NCBI RefSeq assembly: GCF_028464145.1
Contig: NZ_JAQPCG010000006.1
Span: 62,001-126,000 of the forward strand
Length of the DNA stretch: 64,000 nucleotides
Direction of reading: 5' to 3'
Source: Maribacter sp. PR1
Lineage (GTDB): Bacteria; Bacteroidota; Bacteroidia; Flavobacteriales; Flavobacteriaceae
Part shown: piece after piece, positions 25,914 to 34,897 of the stretch
How positions within the stretch are numbered: position 1 is the first letter of the stretch
How the letters are laid out: the number at the start of each line of letters is the position of its first letter
Notes under the pieces: model-generated
Told to the model about the DNA's origin: nothing
Database searches by the model: none
The model's input: only the letters and a program-made list of their open reading frames with translations
Position numbers and translations under genes: made by a program

Positions 25914-27899
25914 TTATGGGTTACTTGAAATCACTTTTTTTTCAAAAGCCCTTAACCCCTCTTCCAACCAAACTTTATAAGAATTTGCGTCCGTGTTTTG
26001 TATCGATGTATTCAACACCTCCAAATCAGGTGAAAGGAGTACGTAAAAAGGTTGGGATACCGCATTAAAGTTGACATCCTGGAATGTACCCCATTTCTGC
26101 GCTATATTTCCAATGCGTTTAATTCTACCAGAATCATACTGAAAATTAAACTGTTCTTCCTCTGGAAGTTCCTTTCTATCATCAACGTATAATGAGATTA
26201 GGACATAATCATTGTTGAGGATTTCATAGACATCGGGTTCACTCCACACATTTTCCTCCATTTTTCTACAATTTACACATGCCCAACCCGTAAAATCCAA
26301 CAAAATGGGTTTATTGTTTTCTTTGGCATACGCCAAACCTGTATCAAAATCCTTAAAGCAATCGATACCTAGAGGACAATCCGATTCCTTTTCGAAAATG
26401 CTATAAAAATCCGGTGGTGGAAAACCGCTCAACAATTTCAAACTAGTCACGTTAGCCAATCCCAGTACTAAGTATAGACTGAAAATAGCACTGACGGCCC
26501 CTACAATAATTCTACCCTTTGATAATTTAGCTTTTGGACCATCGTGTGGAAATCTGAATACTCCGAATAAATATAAGGTCATCAAAAGTCCTATAAGAAT
26601 CCATATACCCAAGAACACCTCTCTTTTTAGTATTCCCCAATGTCCCACCAAATCTGCATTGGACAAAAATTTCAATGCAAGTGCAATTTCCAAAAATCCG
26701 AGAACCACTTTCACCGTTGTCATCCAACCTCCAGATTTTGGTAAGGAATTTAACCAAGCAGGGAACAAAGCAAAAAGTGCAAATGGAAAAGCCAAGGCAA
26801 CCCCGAAACCTGTCATCCCTGCGGTAAGGTTCATCGCCACATCGCCCTCCGCTAAAGTGGTTCCCCCTAGTAGCCCTCCCAATATGGGTCCGGTACATGA
26901 GAACGATACAATGGCCAAGGTAATCGCCATAAAGAATACACCTAACACCCCTCCTATTTTAGAGGAGGCCGCATCCATTTTATTGGCCCAGGAACTCGGT
27001 AAGGTAAGTTCATAGTAACCGAAAAATGAAAACGCAAAGAACATGAAAATGGCAAAAAATATAATGTTTAGCCAAACGTTCGTTGCGATGGTATTTAATA
27101 TTTGAGAATCTACAGAATCAAATAAGTGGAAAGGCACGCTCAACAGAAAATAAATAAGGACGATAAAAAAACCATATAATAGCGCATTGGCTATCCCTTT
27201 CGATTTTTTCTTTGAATGCTTAGTAAAAAAAGAAACCGTTAGCGGAATCATAGGAAACACACAAGGGGTTAACAAAGCTATAAGCCCCCCGAGGAATCCT
27301 AGGGCAAAAATCACCCATAAATTGGAACCTGAACCAATGTTTTCTTGCCCTTGGCTAAGCAATGCCTTGTTCTTAAGATCTAGCTTAAGGTTTGAGGTCA
27401 GTAGTTTACTTTTCTCATCCAGTACAATCTCATCTACAACGGCTTCCGAACCGTCTAAAGAGAAAACAAAATCTACATCAGCTGGAATACAAACTTCTTT
27501 GCAAACCTGATAAAATAAATTAACCTTGACTTGTTTTGTACTTGGGTTCAAAAGTTTTATTCGCTGTGTAAAGATGGCTTCTTCCTTAAAAAAGGTTTCC
27601 TCTACCTCAAAAATATCGCTGTATTCCTTTACGGTTTTGCTCTCCTCAGTACCACCAACCAATTCAAATTCTTCACCTACTTTACTGAACGTAAACTCAC
27701 TAGGCAATGCACCACCTTCATCAGTAAATTGTGAGTATACATGCCATCCCTCATAGATATCTCCTTTGATTATTAACTCATATTCCGTGTCCGAAATCTT
27801 ATTTACCTCGTGGCTCCATAGTACTGGATTCTCATCATCTTGGGAAAAGCTCAAAAACTGAATCGCAAGAAGAAAAAACCCTATTATTATATGTCTCAT
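25914..27899 (-). CDS. DsbD-family thiol:disulfide interchange protein
   Basis: Carries electrons from cytoplasmic thioredoxin across the inner membrane to periplasmic thiols. The 661 aa are in the normal DsbD order: signal peptide, an N-terminal periplasmic beta domain (about 20-180, with VCKEVCIPADVDF), eight membrane segments (about 190-500) with the redox pair in LTPCVFPMIPLTVSFF and SFSCTGPILGGLLGG, and a C-terminal thioredoxin domain with WACVNCRKMEENVW near residue 545. Its start overlaps the tilS stop by 4 bp, so it is translated from the same message. Confidence 0.93.
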   Translation of the reverse strand: MRHIIIGFFLLAIQFLSFSQDDENPVLWSHEVNKISDTEYELIIKGDIYEGWHVYSQFTDEGGALPSEFTFSKVGEEFELVGGTEESKTVKEYSDIFEVEETFFKEEAIFTQRIKLLNPSTKQVKVNLFYQVCKEVCIPADVDFVFSLDGSEAVVDEIVLDEKSKLLTSNLKLDLKNKALLSQGQENIGSGSNLWVIFALGFLGGLIALLTPCVFPMIPLTVSFFTKHSKKKSKGIANALLYGFFIVLIYFLLSVPFHLFDSVDSQILNTIATNVWLNIIFFAIFMFFAFSFFGYYELTLPSSWANKMDAASSKIGGVLGVFFMAITLAIVSFSCTGPILGGLLGGTTLAEGDVAMNLTAGMTGFGVALAFPFALFALFPAWLNSLPKSGGWMTTVKVVLGFLEIALALKFLSNADLVGHWGILKREVFLGIWILIGLLMTLYLFGVFRFPHDGPKAKLSKGRIIVGAVSAIFSLYLVLGLANVTSLKLLSGFPPPDFYSIFEKESDCPLGIDCFKDFDTGLAYAKENNKPILLDFTGWACVNCRKMEENVWSEPDVYEILNNDYVLISLYVDDRKELPEEEQFNFQYDSGRIKRIGNIAQKWGTFQDVNFNAVSQPFYVLLSPDLEVLNTSIQNTDANSYKVWLEEGLRAFEKKVISSNP

Positions 27900-29200
27900 A
27901 AAATTGCTACTCTTAGTATTTTTTTTGTTTTATTCTGAACTTTAAATCGCTCGTCCGCCCGTCTACCAATAACCCAGACAATTTCATTATCGGAGCATAA
28001 TAACCATTGTTCCCTTTTGGAAAAAAAGTCCATTTTTTCATCCTTGAAAAATTTGGACAATTTCTTTTTTCCATTTAATCCTAATGGATAAAAATAGTCG
28101 CCTTGCTTCCATTTCCTTACGGTTAACGGAAACTTTAACGCATTTTTATCGATATAAATTATATTCGGAGTGTTATCCTTTCTTTCGGATACCTGCCTTA
28201 ATTCTAAATTTAAAGGTGTCGTAACTTTTTCTTGACCTTCTTCAATTTGAAATTCAACCTCTACTTTCGCTTTATTCTTTGCCAAAATGAGATTGTCCCT
28301 GTTCTTAAGTAAGGTGTATTTATTGGAATGAAGACTTTTACCACTCATGCCATGTAATAAATCGCGAACATTGTCCCATTCCGTAAATCCATATGCTTGG
28401 AAGATTGTATATAAGTAAGCATCCAACGGTTCCAATTCTTCCAATTCGGCGATGCCTATTTTTATATATCCATTTTCCTTTATGAACAAACCGTCCTTAA
28501 TCTTTTTTATTTCATTTTCAGAAATATCTTGTGTTTGGCTTAGGAATTTCTGTGTTCTTTTAAAATTCTCTAAAAAAGTTGGATGCAACTCCTTTAATTT
28601 GGGAACAATTTCCAAGCGGATTTTATTACGTAAATATTTAGTATCCCTATTACTTTCATCTTCTCGCCATTCTAAATTTTTCTCCAGGGCATATTTCGAA
28701 ATTTCTACTCGGGAATATTTAAGTAAAGGCCTGCGGATATTTCCGAAATTTGCAGGAATTCCCGTTAAACCCTCTATCCCGGTTCCTCGGGAAAGATTAA
28801 TTAAAAACGTTTCCAGATTATCATCAGCATGATGAGCCGTCACCAAAAAATTAATATGATGTTCTTCCAATTGATTCTTAAACCAAGAATATCTCAAATC
28901 CCGTGCCGCCATCTGTACAGAAACATTCTTATTATTTACATATCCCATGGTATCAAAATGAGCTACCAAGACAGGCTTATCTAAGGATTTGGCCAATGAT
29001 TTAACAAAGGATTCATCTCCATCACTAGCATCCCCTCGTAACCTAAAATTACAATGTGCCAAGATAAAATCCATACCACATTGATTACATAAATAAGAAA
29101 GCAAAACGCTATCCAAACCTCCACTGCAGGCCAATAAAAATTTGTGCTTTAACAGTTCTGGGAAATTATGGGATATATGCGATTTGAAATCCTTGAGCAT
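27896..29200 (-). CDS. tilS: tRNA(Ile)-lysidine synthase
   Basis: Converts C34 of the CAU-anticodon isoleucine tRNA to lysidine so that it reads AUA codons; essential in most bacteria. The 434-aa protein has the PP-loop ATP motif ACSGGLDSVLLSYL at residues 24-37, HCNFRLRG, TAHHADDNLETFLINLSRGTG and LRYSWF. The C-terminal tRNA-binding domain includes VRKWKQGDYFYPLGLNGKKK. A perfect -7 box TAACTTTG (29212-29205) stops 4 nt before the ATG, so the transcript may be leaderless. The gene also lies 40 bp after pabB and may be read from upstream as well. Confidence 0.96.
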   Translation of the reverse strand: MLKDFKSHISHNFPELLKHKFLLACSGGLDSVLLSYLCNQCGMDFILAHCNFRLRGDASDGDESFVKSLAKSLDKPVLVAHFDTMGYVNNKNVSVQMAARDLRYSWFKNQLEEHHINFLVTAHHADDNLETFLINLSRGTGIEGLTGIPANFGNIRRPLLKYSRVEISKYALEKNLEWREDESNRDTKYLRNKIRLEIVPKLKELHPTFLENFKRTQKFLSQTQDISENEIKKIKDGLFIKENGYIKIGIAELEELEPLDAYLYTIFQAYGFTEWDNVRDLLHGMSGKSLHSNKYTLLKNRDNLILAKNKAKVEVEFQIEEGQEKVTTPLNLELRQVSERKDNTPNIIYIDKNALKFPLTVRKWKQGDYFYPLGLNGKKKLSKFFKDEKMDFFSKREQWLLCSDNEIVWVIGRRADERFKVQNKTKKILRVAIL

Positions 29201-29204
29201 GGGG

Positions 29205-29212
29205 CAAAGTTA
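29205..29212 (-). promoter_or_regulatory. -7 promoter element before tilS
   Basis: TAACTTTG fits the Bacteroidota consensus TAnnTTTG exactly and is followed by CCCC and the tilS ATG. The transcription start would fall at or next to the start codon. No convincing -33 TTG at the right distance was found. Confidence 0.45.
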
Positions 29213-29240
29213 ACTAATTAAGTCCTTTCACTTAACCCTA

Positions 29241-30539
29241 TTATTCCTCCAAGACCTGTCTCATCGCCTTGGCCTTAAGAAGGCATTCCAAATATTCCTT
29301 TTCAGGAACAGATTTTGCTGTAATGGCCCCACCCACTGCATACGAAAGATATTTCTTTGAACTATTGTATAGGATACTTCTAATAACCACATTAAAGTCA
29401 AAATCACCTTCCGGGGTAAAATAGCCCACCGCACCGCTGTACAGTCCCCTTTTAAAGGATTCCAATTCTTCGATGATAGTCATGGCAGAAACTTTGGGAG
29501 CTCCTGTCATGCTTCCCATGGGAAAATTATTTTTGATGATATCTACGGGGTTCTCCTGACTATCAACTTCGCACGTCACCGTTGAAATCATTTGATGTAC
29601 TTGATCAAAAGAATATACACTACAAAGCTCTTCTACTGCCACACTGCCTCTTAATGCATTTTTTGAAAGGTCATTTCTTACTAGGTCCACTATCATAATA
29701 TTTTCCGAACGCTCCTTTTCATCATTCTTTAGATGTCGTTTTAGCAGTTCATCCTCTTCAAAAATTGGAGATCTAGCTGCCGTACCCTTGATGGGTTGAG
29801 AAATCACTTTATTGGTCATTTTTTTTAGAAATCGCTCTGGACTTGCGCAAAACAAATACTTATCAAAAATCTTTACATAAGAAGCAAAAGGAGGTTTGGA
29901 GATTTCATTGAGTCGATTATAGGTTCTTAAAACGTCAATTTTATGACCTTCACAATAAAATTCCTGACAAAAATTTACTTCGTAAATATCTCCTTGATGA
30001 ATATGGTCTAGAATACGTTCAATCTTTTCAAAATATTCATCTTTGAATATTCGCATTTTAATAGGGGGCTTCTCATTTTTTCGTTGCCCTGCGCTGGTGG
30101 TTTCCTTAAAATTTGAAATTGATATAAAATCGGACGAAATTTCATCAGCAACCATATTCAGGTAGTCAAATATAATTTGATCACCTTTTAAACGGATAAT
30201 CTTTTTTGGTTGAAAAAAAAATAGTTCTGGAAACCCCGGACCATCAAAGTTTTGAGAAACAAGATTTTCGGTGTCATTTTTTAGATCATAGGACAAATAC
30301 CCGAATATCCAATCGTTTACTTGAGATTGATATTCCTTTAAATCATCGAATGCCTTATAGGAGTCAGTAGAAATACCTGTTAGACCATCTACCGCAAGTA
30401 GTGCGTCAAATGAACTGTATTGGTTCTTGTGCCCATTGTTATCCAACCAGACCATTTCGTCAAACTGTTGGGCCCAACATAACATCGATTTTTTGTATTC
30501 CTCGATATCAATCAAAGTATGGACGACCTGTTCCCTCAA
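29241..30539 (-). CDS. pabB: Aminodeoxychorismate synthase component I
   Basis: Chorismate-utilising enzyme that makes 4-amino-4-deoxychorismate for p-aminobenzoate and folate. 432 aa. The family motif PIKGTAARSP near residue 255 contains the Lys characteristic of PabB (anthranilate synthases have PIAGT), which separates it from TrpE. Other blocks: GDIYEVNFCQEF, SPERFLKK, ENIMIVDLVRNDLSKNA, PMGSMTGAPKVSAM and LYSGAVGYFTPEGDFDFNVVIRS. The start is a TTG at 30539, 4 bp after the upstream gene; no upstream ATG exists and the next Met (residue 19) would cut into the domain. Confidence 0.94.
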   Translation of the reverse strand: MREQVVHTLIDIEEYKKSMLCWAQQFDEMVWLDNNGHKNQYSSFDALLAVDGLTGISTDSYKAFDDLKEYQSQVNDWIFGYLSYDLKNDTENLVSQNFDGPGFPELFFFQPKKIIRLKGDQIIFDYLNMVADEISSDFISISNFKETTSAGQRKNEKPPIKMRIFKDEYFEKIERILDHIHQGDIYEVNFCQEFYCEGHKIDVLRTYNRLNEISKPPFASYVKIFDKYLFCASPERFLKKMTNKVISQPIKGTAARSPIFEEDELLKRHLKNDEKERSENIMIVDLVRNDLSKNALRGSVAVEELCSVYSFDQVHQMISTVTCEVDSQENPVDIIKNNFPMGSMTGAPKVSAMTIIEELESFKRGLYSGAVGYFTPEGDFDFNVVIRSILYNSSKKYLSYAVGGAITAKSVPEKEYLECLLKAKAMRQVLEE

Positions 30540-30543
30540 AAGT

Positions 30544-31080
30544 CTATTGTATGGCCTTTAAAAAATTGTTCAGTAGTGATTGGTGTTGTTCTGCCAAATC
30601 CGAATTCAAAATGCCCTCATCCACTTTGAAATTTTCTTTATAGCGAGACAATGAAAATGTCGCTACAATATTGGCGCCAAACCTGGTCAATAGCTTATCC
30701 GTTACCTCAAGGGCTCCTATAGCCCCTCGTCCCCCATTAGAGGTCGCCATTAACATAACCTTTTTATCCCTAATAAAATCCCGGTCTAATCTGGACAACC
30801 AATCGATTAAGTTTTTAAAATATGCAGAAGGATAACTGTTGTGTTCGTTGACAGATATAATAATCCCTTTAGACAATTGAATATCCCTTTTTATTTCATT
30901 CAAGGAATTCGAGTATCCATGCTCACGTTCATGATCTTCACTATACATCGGAAAGGGACGGTCATACATGTTCATTATTTCCACCTTTTCAGAAATTATT
31001 AGTGAACCGGTATGTTTTACCAATTCAAAATTTATGGATGTAGAGGAATTGCTTCCGGCAAAGGCTAAAATAAAGGACAT
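30544..31080 (-). CDS. NADPH-dependent FMN reductase-like flavoprotein
   Basis: Flavodoxin-fold oxidoreductase of 178 aa. The phosphate-binding loop is AGSNSSTSIN at the N-terminus, followed by MYDRPFPMYSEDHE, GIIISVNEHNSYPSAYFKNLIDWLSR (split here as IIISVNEHNSYPSAYFKN and IDWLSR), and KVMLMATSNGGRGA, all typical of NAD(P)H:FMN or quinone reductases. It lies 4 bp before pabB and is divergent from the acyltransferase gene at 31210. The electron acceptor is unknown. Confidence 0.88.
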   Translation of the reverse strand: MSFILAFAGSNSSTSINFELVKHTGSLIISEKVEIMNMYDRPFPMYSEDHEREHGYSNSLNEIKRDIQLSKGIIISVNEHNSYPSAYFKNLIDWLSRLDRDFIRDKKVMLMATSNGGRGAIGALEVTDKLLTRFGANIVATFSLSRYKENFKVDEGILNSDLAEQHQSLLNNFLKAIQ

Positions 31081-31209
31081 AAAAGCAAACTAAAGTGATG
31101 GACTAAAATAGATCAAAACCGAATGAGTTACCAGTATTTTATCTAATTTCGCGCTATAAAACATCCAACAAGGCTGTAAATTAAGTATATAGGGTATTTA
31201 CGTTTCTAT

Positions 31210-32394
31210 ATGAACAAAAATACAACACGTTTATTTTTTATAGATGCCATACGAGCATGGGCCATTCTAATGATGCTGCAAGGACATTTTATAGATGGGC
31301 TACTCGATCCAATATACAGGGATAATTCCAATATGGTTTATTCCGTTTGGAAATATTTTCGAGGTATAACAGCACCTGTTTTCTTTACCGTATCCGGATT
31401 TATTTTTACTTATCTCTTGATAAAAGTCCCTCAAACTGGATTGAACAATCCAAGAGTGCAAAAGGGGATTAAAAGGGGTGTACAGCTTATTTTTATTGGT
31501 TATTTGTTACGCCTTAATCTGTGGGGGTTGTTTAAAGGAGAAATCTATAGTTCCTTCTATTTTGTAGATGTACTCCATTGCATTGGACTTTCCATCCTTA
31601 GTATTATTGTTATTTATCTTATTACCTCCAAATCAAAAAAATGGCTTTTCCCCACCTTAATGCTTCTAGCCACTTTAGTATTGTTCATTTTTGAACCTTA
31701 TTATAAAACTTTGGACTATAGCTTTCTACCGCAATGGTTAGCCAATTATTTCACCAAAAGCAGTGGTTCTGTTTTTACGATAATACCATGGTTGGGATAT
31801 ACCGCATTTGGAAGCTTTGTCTCTATATTATTCTCGAAAAACAAAGAGTATAAATACCTTTACACGATTTCCATACCTTTATTTGCAATTATAGGCCTAA
31901 TTCTAATATACTTCTCATCGGATTTCTTTTTAACCTTGTCCAGGGTCACTGGAGTGAAGTTGTTTTCCGATATATTTTTCAACAATTATCTTTTTATTCG
32001 CTTGGGCGATGTCCTCGTAGTATTTTCTGTTTTTATGCTTTTTAGACAATTCTTGACAAATAGAACAGGTCTTAGGTTGGGACAAAGTACCTTATCGATT
32101 TATGTAATACATTTTATAATCTTATACGGTAGTTTTACCGGTCTGGGGCTTTATGCATTCTTTCACCATACCCTCAACCCTTGGATTTCAGTTACTGGAG
32201 CCATAGCCTTTATGATTGTTTGCTCTTTTCTTGCTCTGAAATATGAAGATAGAAAGACTGAAATAAAAGCGGGGGCAAATCAATTATTGAACCTACTAAA
32301 ACTTCAATTAGAACGCTTTTTAATAATTGGTTTTAGTCATGTTAGAACTCTGTCTTATCAGTTATTTCAATTATTAGGCTTAATTAAAAATTGA
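31210..32394 (+). CDS. DUF1624/HGSNAT-type membrane acyltransferase
   Basis: A polytopic inner-membrane protein of 394 aa with about ten membrane segments. The N-terminus RLFFIDAIRAWAILMMLQGH followed by FIDGLLD is the signature of heparan-alpha-glucosaminide N-acetyltransferase-like (DUF1624) proteins, where a conserved Asp and His lie in the first segment. Later blocks: YFRGITAPVFFTVSGFIF, FYFVDVLHCIGLSIL, IPWLGYTAFGSF and STLSIYVIHFIILYG. It probably acetylates or acylates an envelope glycan, but no glycan cluster is adjacent. It is a single gene facing its own 129-bp divergent promoter region, where TAATTTCG near 31143 is a one-mismatch -7 box. Confidence 0.82.
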   Translation: MNKNTTRLFFIDAIRAWAILMMLQGHFIDGLLDPIYRDNSNMVYSVWKYFRGITAPVFFTVSGFIFTYLLIKVPQTGLNNPRVQKGIKRGVQLIFIGYLLRLNLWGLFKGEIYSSFYFVDVLHCIGLSILSIIVIYLITSKSKKWLFPTLMLLATLVLFIFEPYYKTLDYSFLPQWLANYFTKSSGSVFTIIPWLGYTAFGSFVSILFSKNKEYKYLYTISIPLFAIIGLILIYFSSDFFLTLSRVTGVKLFSDIFFNNYLFIRLGDVLVVFSVFMLFRQFLTNRTGLRLGQSTLSIYVIHFIILYGSFTGLGLYAFFHHTLNPWISVTGAIAFMIVCSFLALKYEDRKTEIKAGANQLLNLLKLQLERFLIIGFSHVRTLSYQLFQLLGLIKN

Positions 32395-32452
32395 TTGCCG
32401 AATTCTTTTTTCGCTTTATTTCCATTAAATTGAAACTAAAATAAATAGCTAT

Positions 32453-32683
32453 ATGAGCGATAAATCGTATTCCCCTATTGCAATTGAATTAGAAAAGGAT
32501 AAGAAATATGCATGGTGTACCTGCAGTCATAGTAGCAATCAACCCTTCTGTGATGGTTCACATAGAGCACATAACAAACCGCCATCGTTAGGTTTTAGTG
32601 TGGATGAAAATAAAGAGGCATTTTTATGTACGTGTAAAAGAACCGATAATCCGCCCTATTGCGACGGGAGTCACAATAAGTAA
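32453..32683 (+). CDS. Double CDGSH iron-sulfur domain protein
   Basis: A 76-aa protein made of two CDGSH domains, each of which binds a [2Fe-2S] cluster through three Cys and one His. Domain 1: Cys22, Cys24, Cys33, His37 (WCTCSHSSNQPFCDGSH). Domain 2: Cys59, Cys61, Cys70, His74 (LCTCKRTDNPPYCDGSH). Two domains in one small soluble chain resembles the human CISD3/MiNT type. The likely role is electron transfer or cluster transfer. The stop codon is part of a 20-bp terminator repeat. Confidence 0.95.
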   Translation: MSDKSYSPIAIELEKDKKYAWCTCSHSSNQPFCDGSHRAHNKPPSLGFSVDENKEAFLCTCKRTDNPPYCDGSHNK

Positions 32684-32726
32684 CAAATGAAAAAGCAGCT
32701 AATTTTAGCTGCTTTTTCATTTGTTA
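32681..32726. terminator. Bidirectional terminator with perfect 20-bp stem
   Basis: TAACAAATGAAAAAGCAGCT at 32681-32700 and its exact reverse complement at 32707-32726 enclose the loop AATTTT. It starts at the stop codon of the CDGSH gene and ends 11 bp before the end of lpdA, so it serves two convergent genes. T-rich stretches on both arms fit intrinsic termination in either direction. Confidence 0.85.
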
Positions 32727-32736
32727 CTATTCAATT

Positions 32737-34143
32737 TTAAATGTGTAATGCACGGTCATCCGTGGCCGCCAATGCAGCTTCCTTAACTGCCTCGGCATAA
32801 GTTGGGTGAGCATGACTCATTCGAGAAATATCCTCTGCAGATGCCCTAAATTCCATAGCTGTAACTGCTTCAGTAATTAAATCGGCACATCGCGCCCCAA
32901 TCATGTGTACGCCCAATACCTCATCGGTTTTCTTATCTGCCAATATTTTTACAAAACCATCTATATCCATACTCGCCCTAGCTCGCCCCAAGGCCCTCAT
33001 TGGAAATTGCCCTGACTTGTATTCCACACCGGCCTCTTTTAACTCTTCTTCCGTTTTACCTACGGCAGCGACCTCTGGCCAAGTGTAAACTACACCAGGG
33101 ATTAAGTTATAATCTATATGTGGCTTTTGTCCTGCTATTTGCTCGGCCACCAAAGTTCCTTCTTCTTCAGCCTTGTGGGCCAGCATGGCGCCTTTTACCA
33201 CATCTCCAATAGCATAGATGTTATCAACGTTTGTTTTTAAATGGCCATCGACCTCAACTCTGCCCCTATCATCCATTTTGACTCCTGCCGCTTCTAAGTT
33301 AAGCCCTTCTGTGTAAGGTCTTCTTCCAACAGAAACTAAGCAATAATCGCCTTCAAAAACAACCTCTATACCCTTTTTGTCATCGGCTTTAACCGTAACC
33401 TTATCTCCTTTACGCTCAACGGATTTTACTTTGTGCGATAAAGCAAATTTAACTTTCTGCTTCTTAAGAACTTTCATTAATTCTTTGGATAAGGCACCGT
33501 CCATTCCGGGAATAATTCGGTCCATATATTCCACAACGGTAACATCTGCACCTAACCGCTTATATACCTGTCCCAATTCCAGACCTATGACACCGCCACC
33601 AATAACAATCATATGTTTTGGAATCTCTTTTAGCTTTAATGCTTCCGTTGAAGTAATGATTCTTTCCTTGTCTATGTCGATGAAAGGTAAACTTGAAGGT
33701 TTAGATCCTGTAGCTATAACAATGTTTTTAGCTTCGATGGTTTCCGTTTTACCATCGCTTTTTTTGATAGCTACATGAGTTGCATCCTTAATACTTCCGA
33801 CACCCTCAAAGACATCAATCTTGTTTTTATCCATTAGAAATTGGATACCCTTTGTAGTTTGATCTACAACACCTTGCTTTCTGGCTATCATTTGCTCAAG
33901 GTTTATCTTTATCTCTCCAGGAATTTCAATACCGTGCTCCTCAAAATGTTTTACGGCATCCTCGTAATGATGTGAAGAATCCAACAAGGCTTTGGATGGA
34001 ATACACCCAACATTTAAACAAGTACCCCCTAATGTGGAATATTTTTCAATTATTGCTGTTTTCATTCCTAACTGGGCACAACGAATTGCACTTACATATC
34101 CTCCGGGCCCTGACCCAATTATGGCCACATCGTATTGATTCAT
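32737..34143 (-). CDS. lpdA: Dihydrolipoyl dehydrogenase (E3)
   Basis: FAD-dependent E3 component of the pyruvate, 2-oxoglutarate or branched-chain oxoacid dehydrogenase complexes. 468 aa, usual length. FAD-binding GSGPGGYVSAI at 10-20, redox-active disulfide GGTCLNVGCIPSK (Cys42/Cys47), NAD-binding VIGGGVIGLELGQVYKRLGA near 182, FAD motif NIYAIGDVVKGAMLAHKAEE, and the active-site His-Glu context SHAHPTYAEAVKEAAL at the C-terminus. It is not next to genes for E1 or E2, as usual for a shared E3. Confidence 0.97.
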   Translation of the reverse strand: MNQYDVAIIGSGPGGYVSAIRCAQLGMKTAIIEKYSTLGGTCLNVGCIPSKALLDSSHHYEDAVKHFEEHGIEIPGEIKINLEQMIARKQGVVDQTTKGIQFLMDKNKIDVFEGVGSIKDATHVAIKKSDGKTETIEAKNIVIATGSKPSSLPFIDIDKERIITSTEALKLKEIPKHMIVIGGGVIGLELGQVYKRLGADVTVVEYMDRIIPGMDGALSKELMKVLKKQKVKFALSHKVKSVERKGDKVTVKADDKKGIEVVFEGDYCLVSVGRRPYTEGLNLEAAGVKMDDRGRVEVDGHLKTNVDNIYAIGDVVKGAMLAHKAEEEGTLVAEQIAGQKPHIDYNLIPGVVYTWPEVAAVGKTEEELKEAGVEYKSGQFPMRALGRARASMDIDGFVKILADKKTDEVLGVHMIGARCADLITEAVTAMEFRASAEDISRMSHAHPTYAEAVKEAALAATDDRALHI

Positions 34144-34183
34144 AAATTTTAAGTTTTTTACTCGATATCCGAGTATTATATAC

Positions 34184-34201
34184 TCCGAAGCAAGCTTCGG
34201 A
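34184..34201. repeat. Hairpin between lrp-type gene and lpdA
   Basis: TCCGAAG / CTTCGGA with loop CAAG lies in the 141-bp gap between the Lrp-type gene and lpdA, both on the minus strand. On the minus strand it is not followed by a U-run, so termination is doubtful. It could be a leader structure of lpdA. Confidence 0.3.
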
Positions 34202-34284
34202 TTTTCGATTTTATTTCTTATTGAATACCTCCAGGAGTTCCACCGGATAGTTTTCTATCGTAAAATTACTGCTTTTTTAAATTT

Positions 34285-34743
34285 TTAAAGTGGTATTACG
34301 GTAGAATGCTTTACTTCTTTAATAGTAAAGGAACTTTGCGTACTACCTATATGCGGTATTGCAGTTAATTTGGAAACCATAAAATTCCTATAATCCTCCA
34401 TATCCTTTACATGAATTTTCAGAATATAGTCGAAATCCCCACTTAAATGATGGCATTCCACCACCTCTTGTAGTTTAAGGATTTCACGCTCAAAATGACG
34501 TATATTCTCCCTTGTGTGCTGTACCAGTTTTACGTGGCAGAATGCGGTAAAGCCTTTGTTTACTTTAACCTTATCGATTAGGGCAACATAAGAAGTTATA
34601 ACATTGGAACGCTCTAGACGTTTTATTCGTTCATAGACAGCCGTAGTGGATAGCCCAAGGGTCCGAGCGTATTCCTTGGTAGTTTTTTTACAATCGGATT
34701 GCAATAACTCCAATAATCTACCATCAATCTCATCAAACTTCAT
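34285..34743 (-). CDS. Lrp/AsnC family transcriptional regulator
   Basis: A 152-aa protein with an N-terminal winged helix-turn-helix (IDGRLLELLQSDCKKTTKEY, LGLSTTAVYERIKRLERSNV) and a C-terminal RAM/Lrp ligand domain (GFTAFCHVKLVQ, ECHHLSGDFDYILKIHVKDM). Proteins of this family form octamers and sense amino acids. It is divergent from the methionine gamma-lyase-like gene across about 154 bp, which makes that gene and nhaC the likely targets, with methionine or another amino acid as effector (inference from position). Confidence 0.94.
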   Translation of the reverse strand: MKFDEIDGRLLELLQSDCKKTTKEYARTLGLSTTAVYERIKRLERSNVITSYVALIDKVKVNKGFTAFCHVKLVQHTRENIRHFEREILKLQEVVECHHLSGDFDYILKIHVKDMEDYRNFMVSKLTAIPHIGSTQSSFTIKEVKHSTVIPL

Positions 34744-34897
34744 AGCTGAATATCATTCTAAAATTTAACCTTCTGATATCTTACTTGTAGGTTTAAAATC
34801 TAAAAATAAACAATTATTAGTTAATTAAACTATATTGTATATTATGTATTGACAATCCATCTACAGAATGCTATTTTTGATGATAAATACTATAAAT

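Noticed and set aside
33377-33778. 133-aa plus-strand ORF opposite lpdA
   Set aside because: Antisense shadow of a fully supported gene, with biased Ser/Thr/Pro composition.
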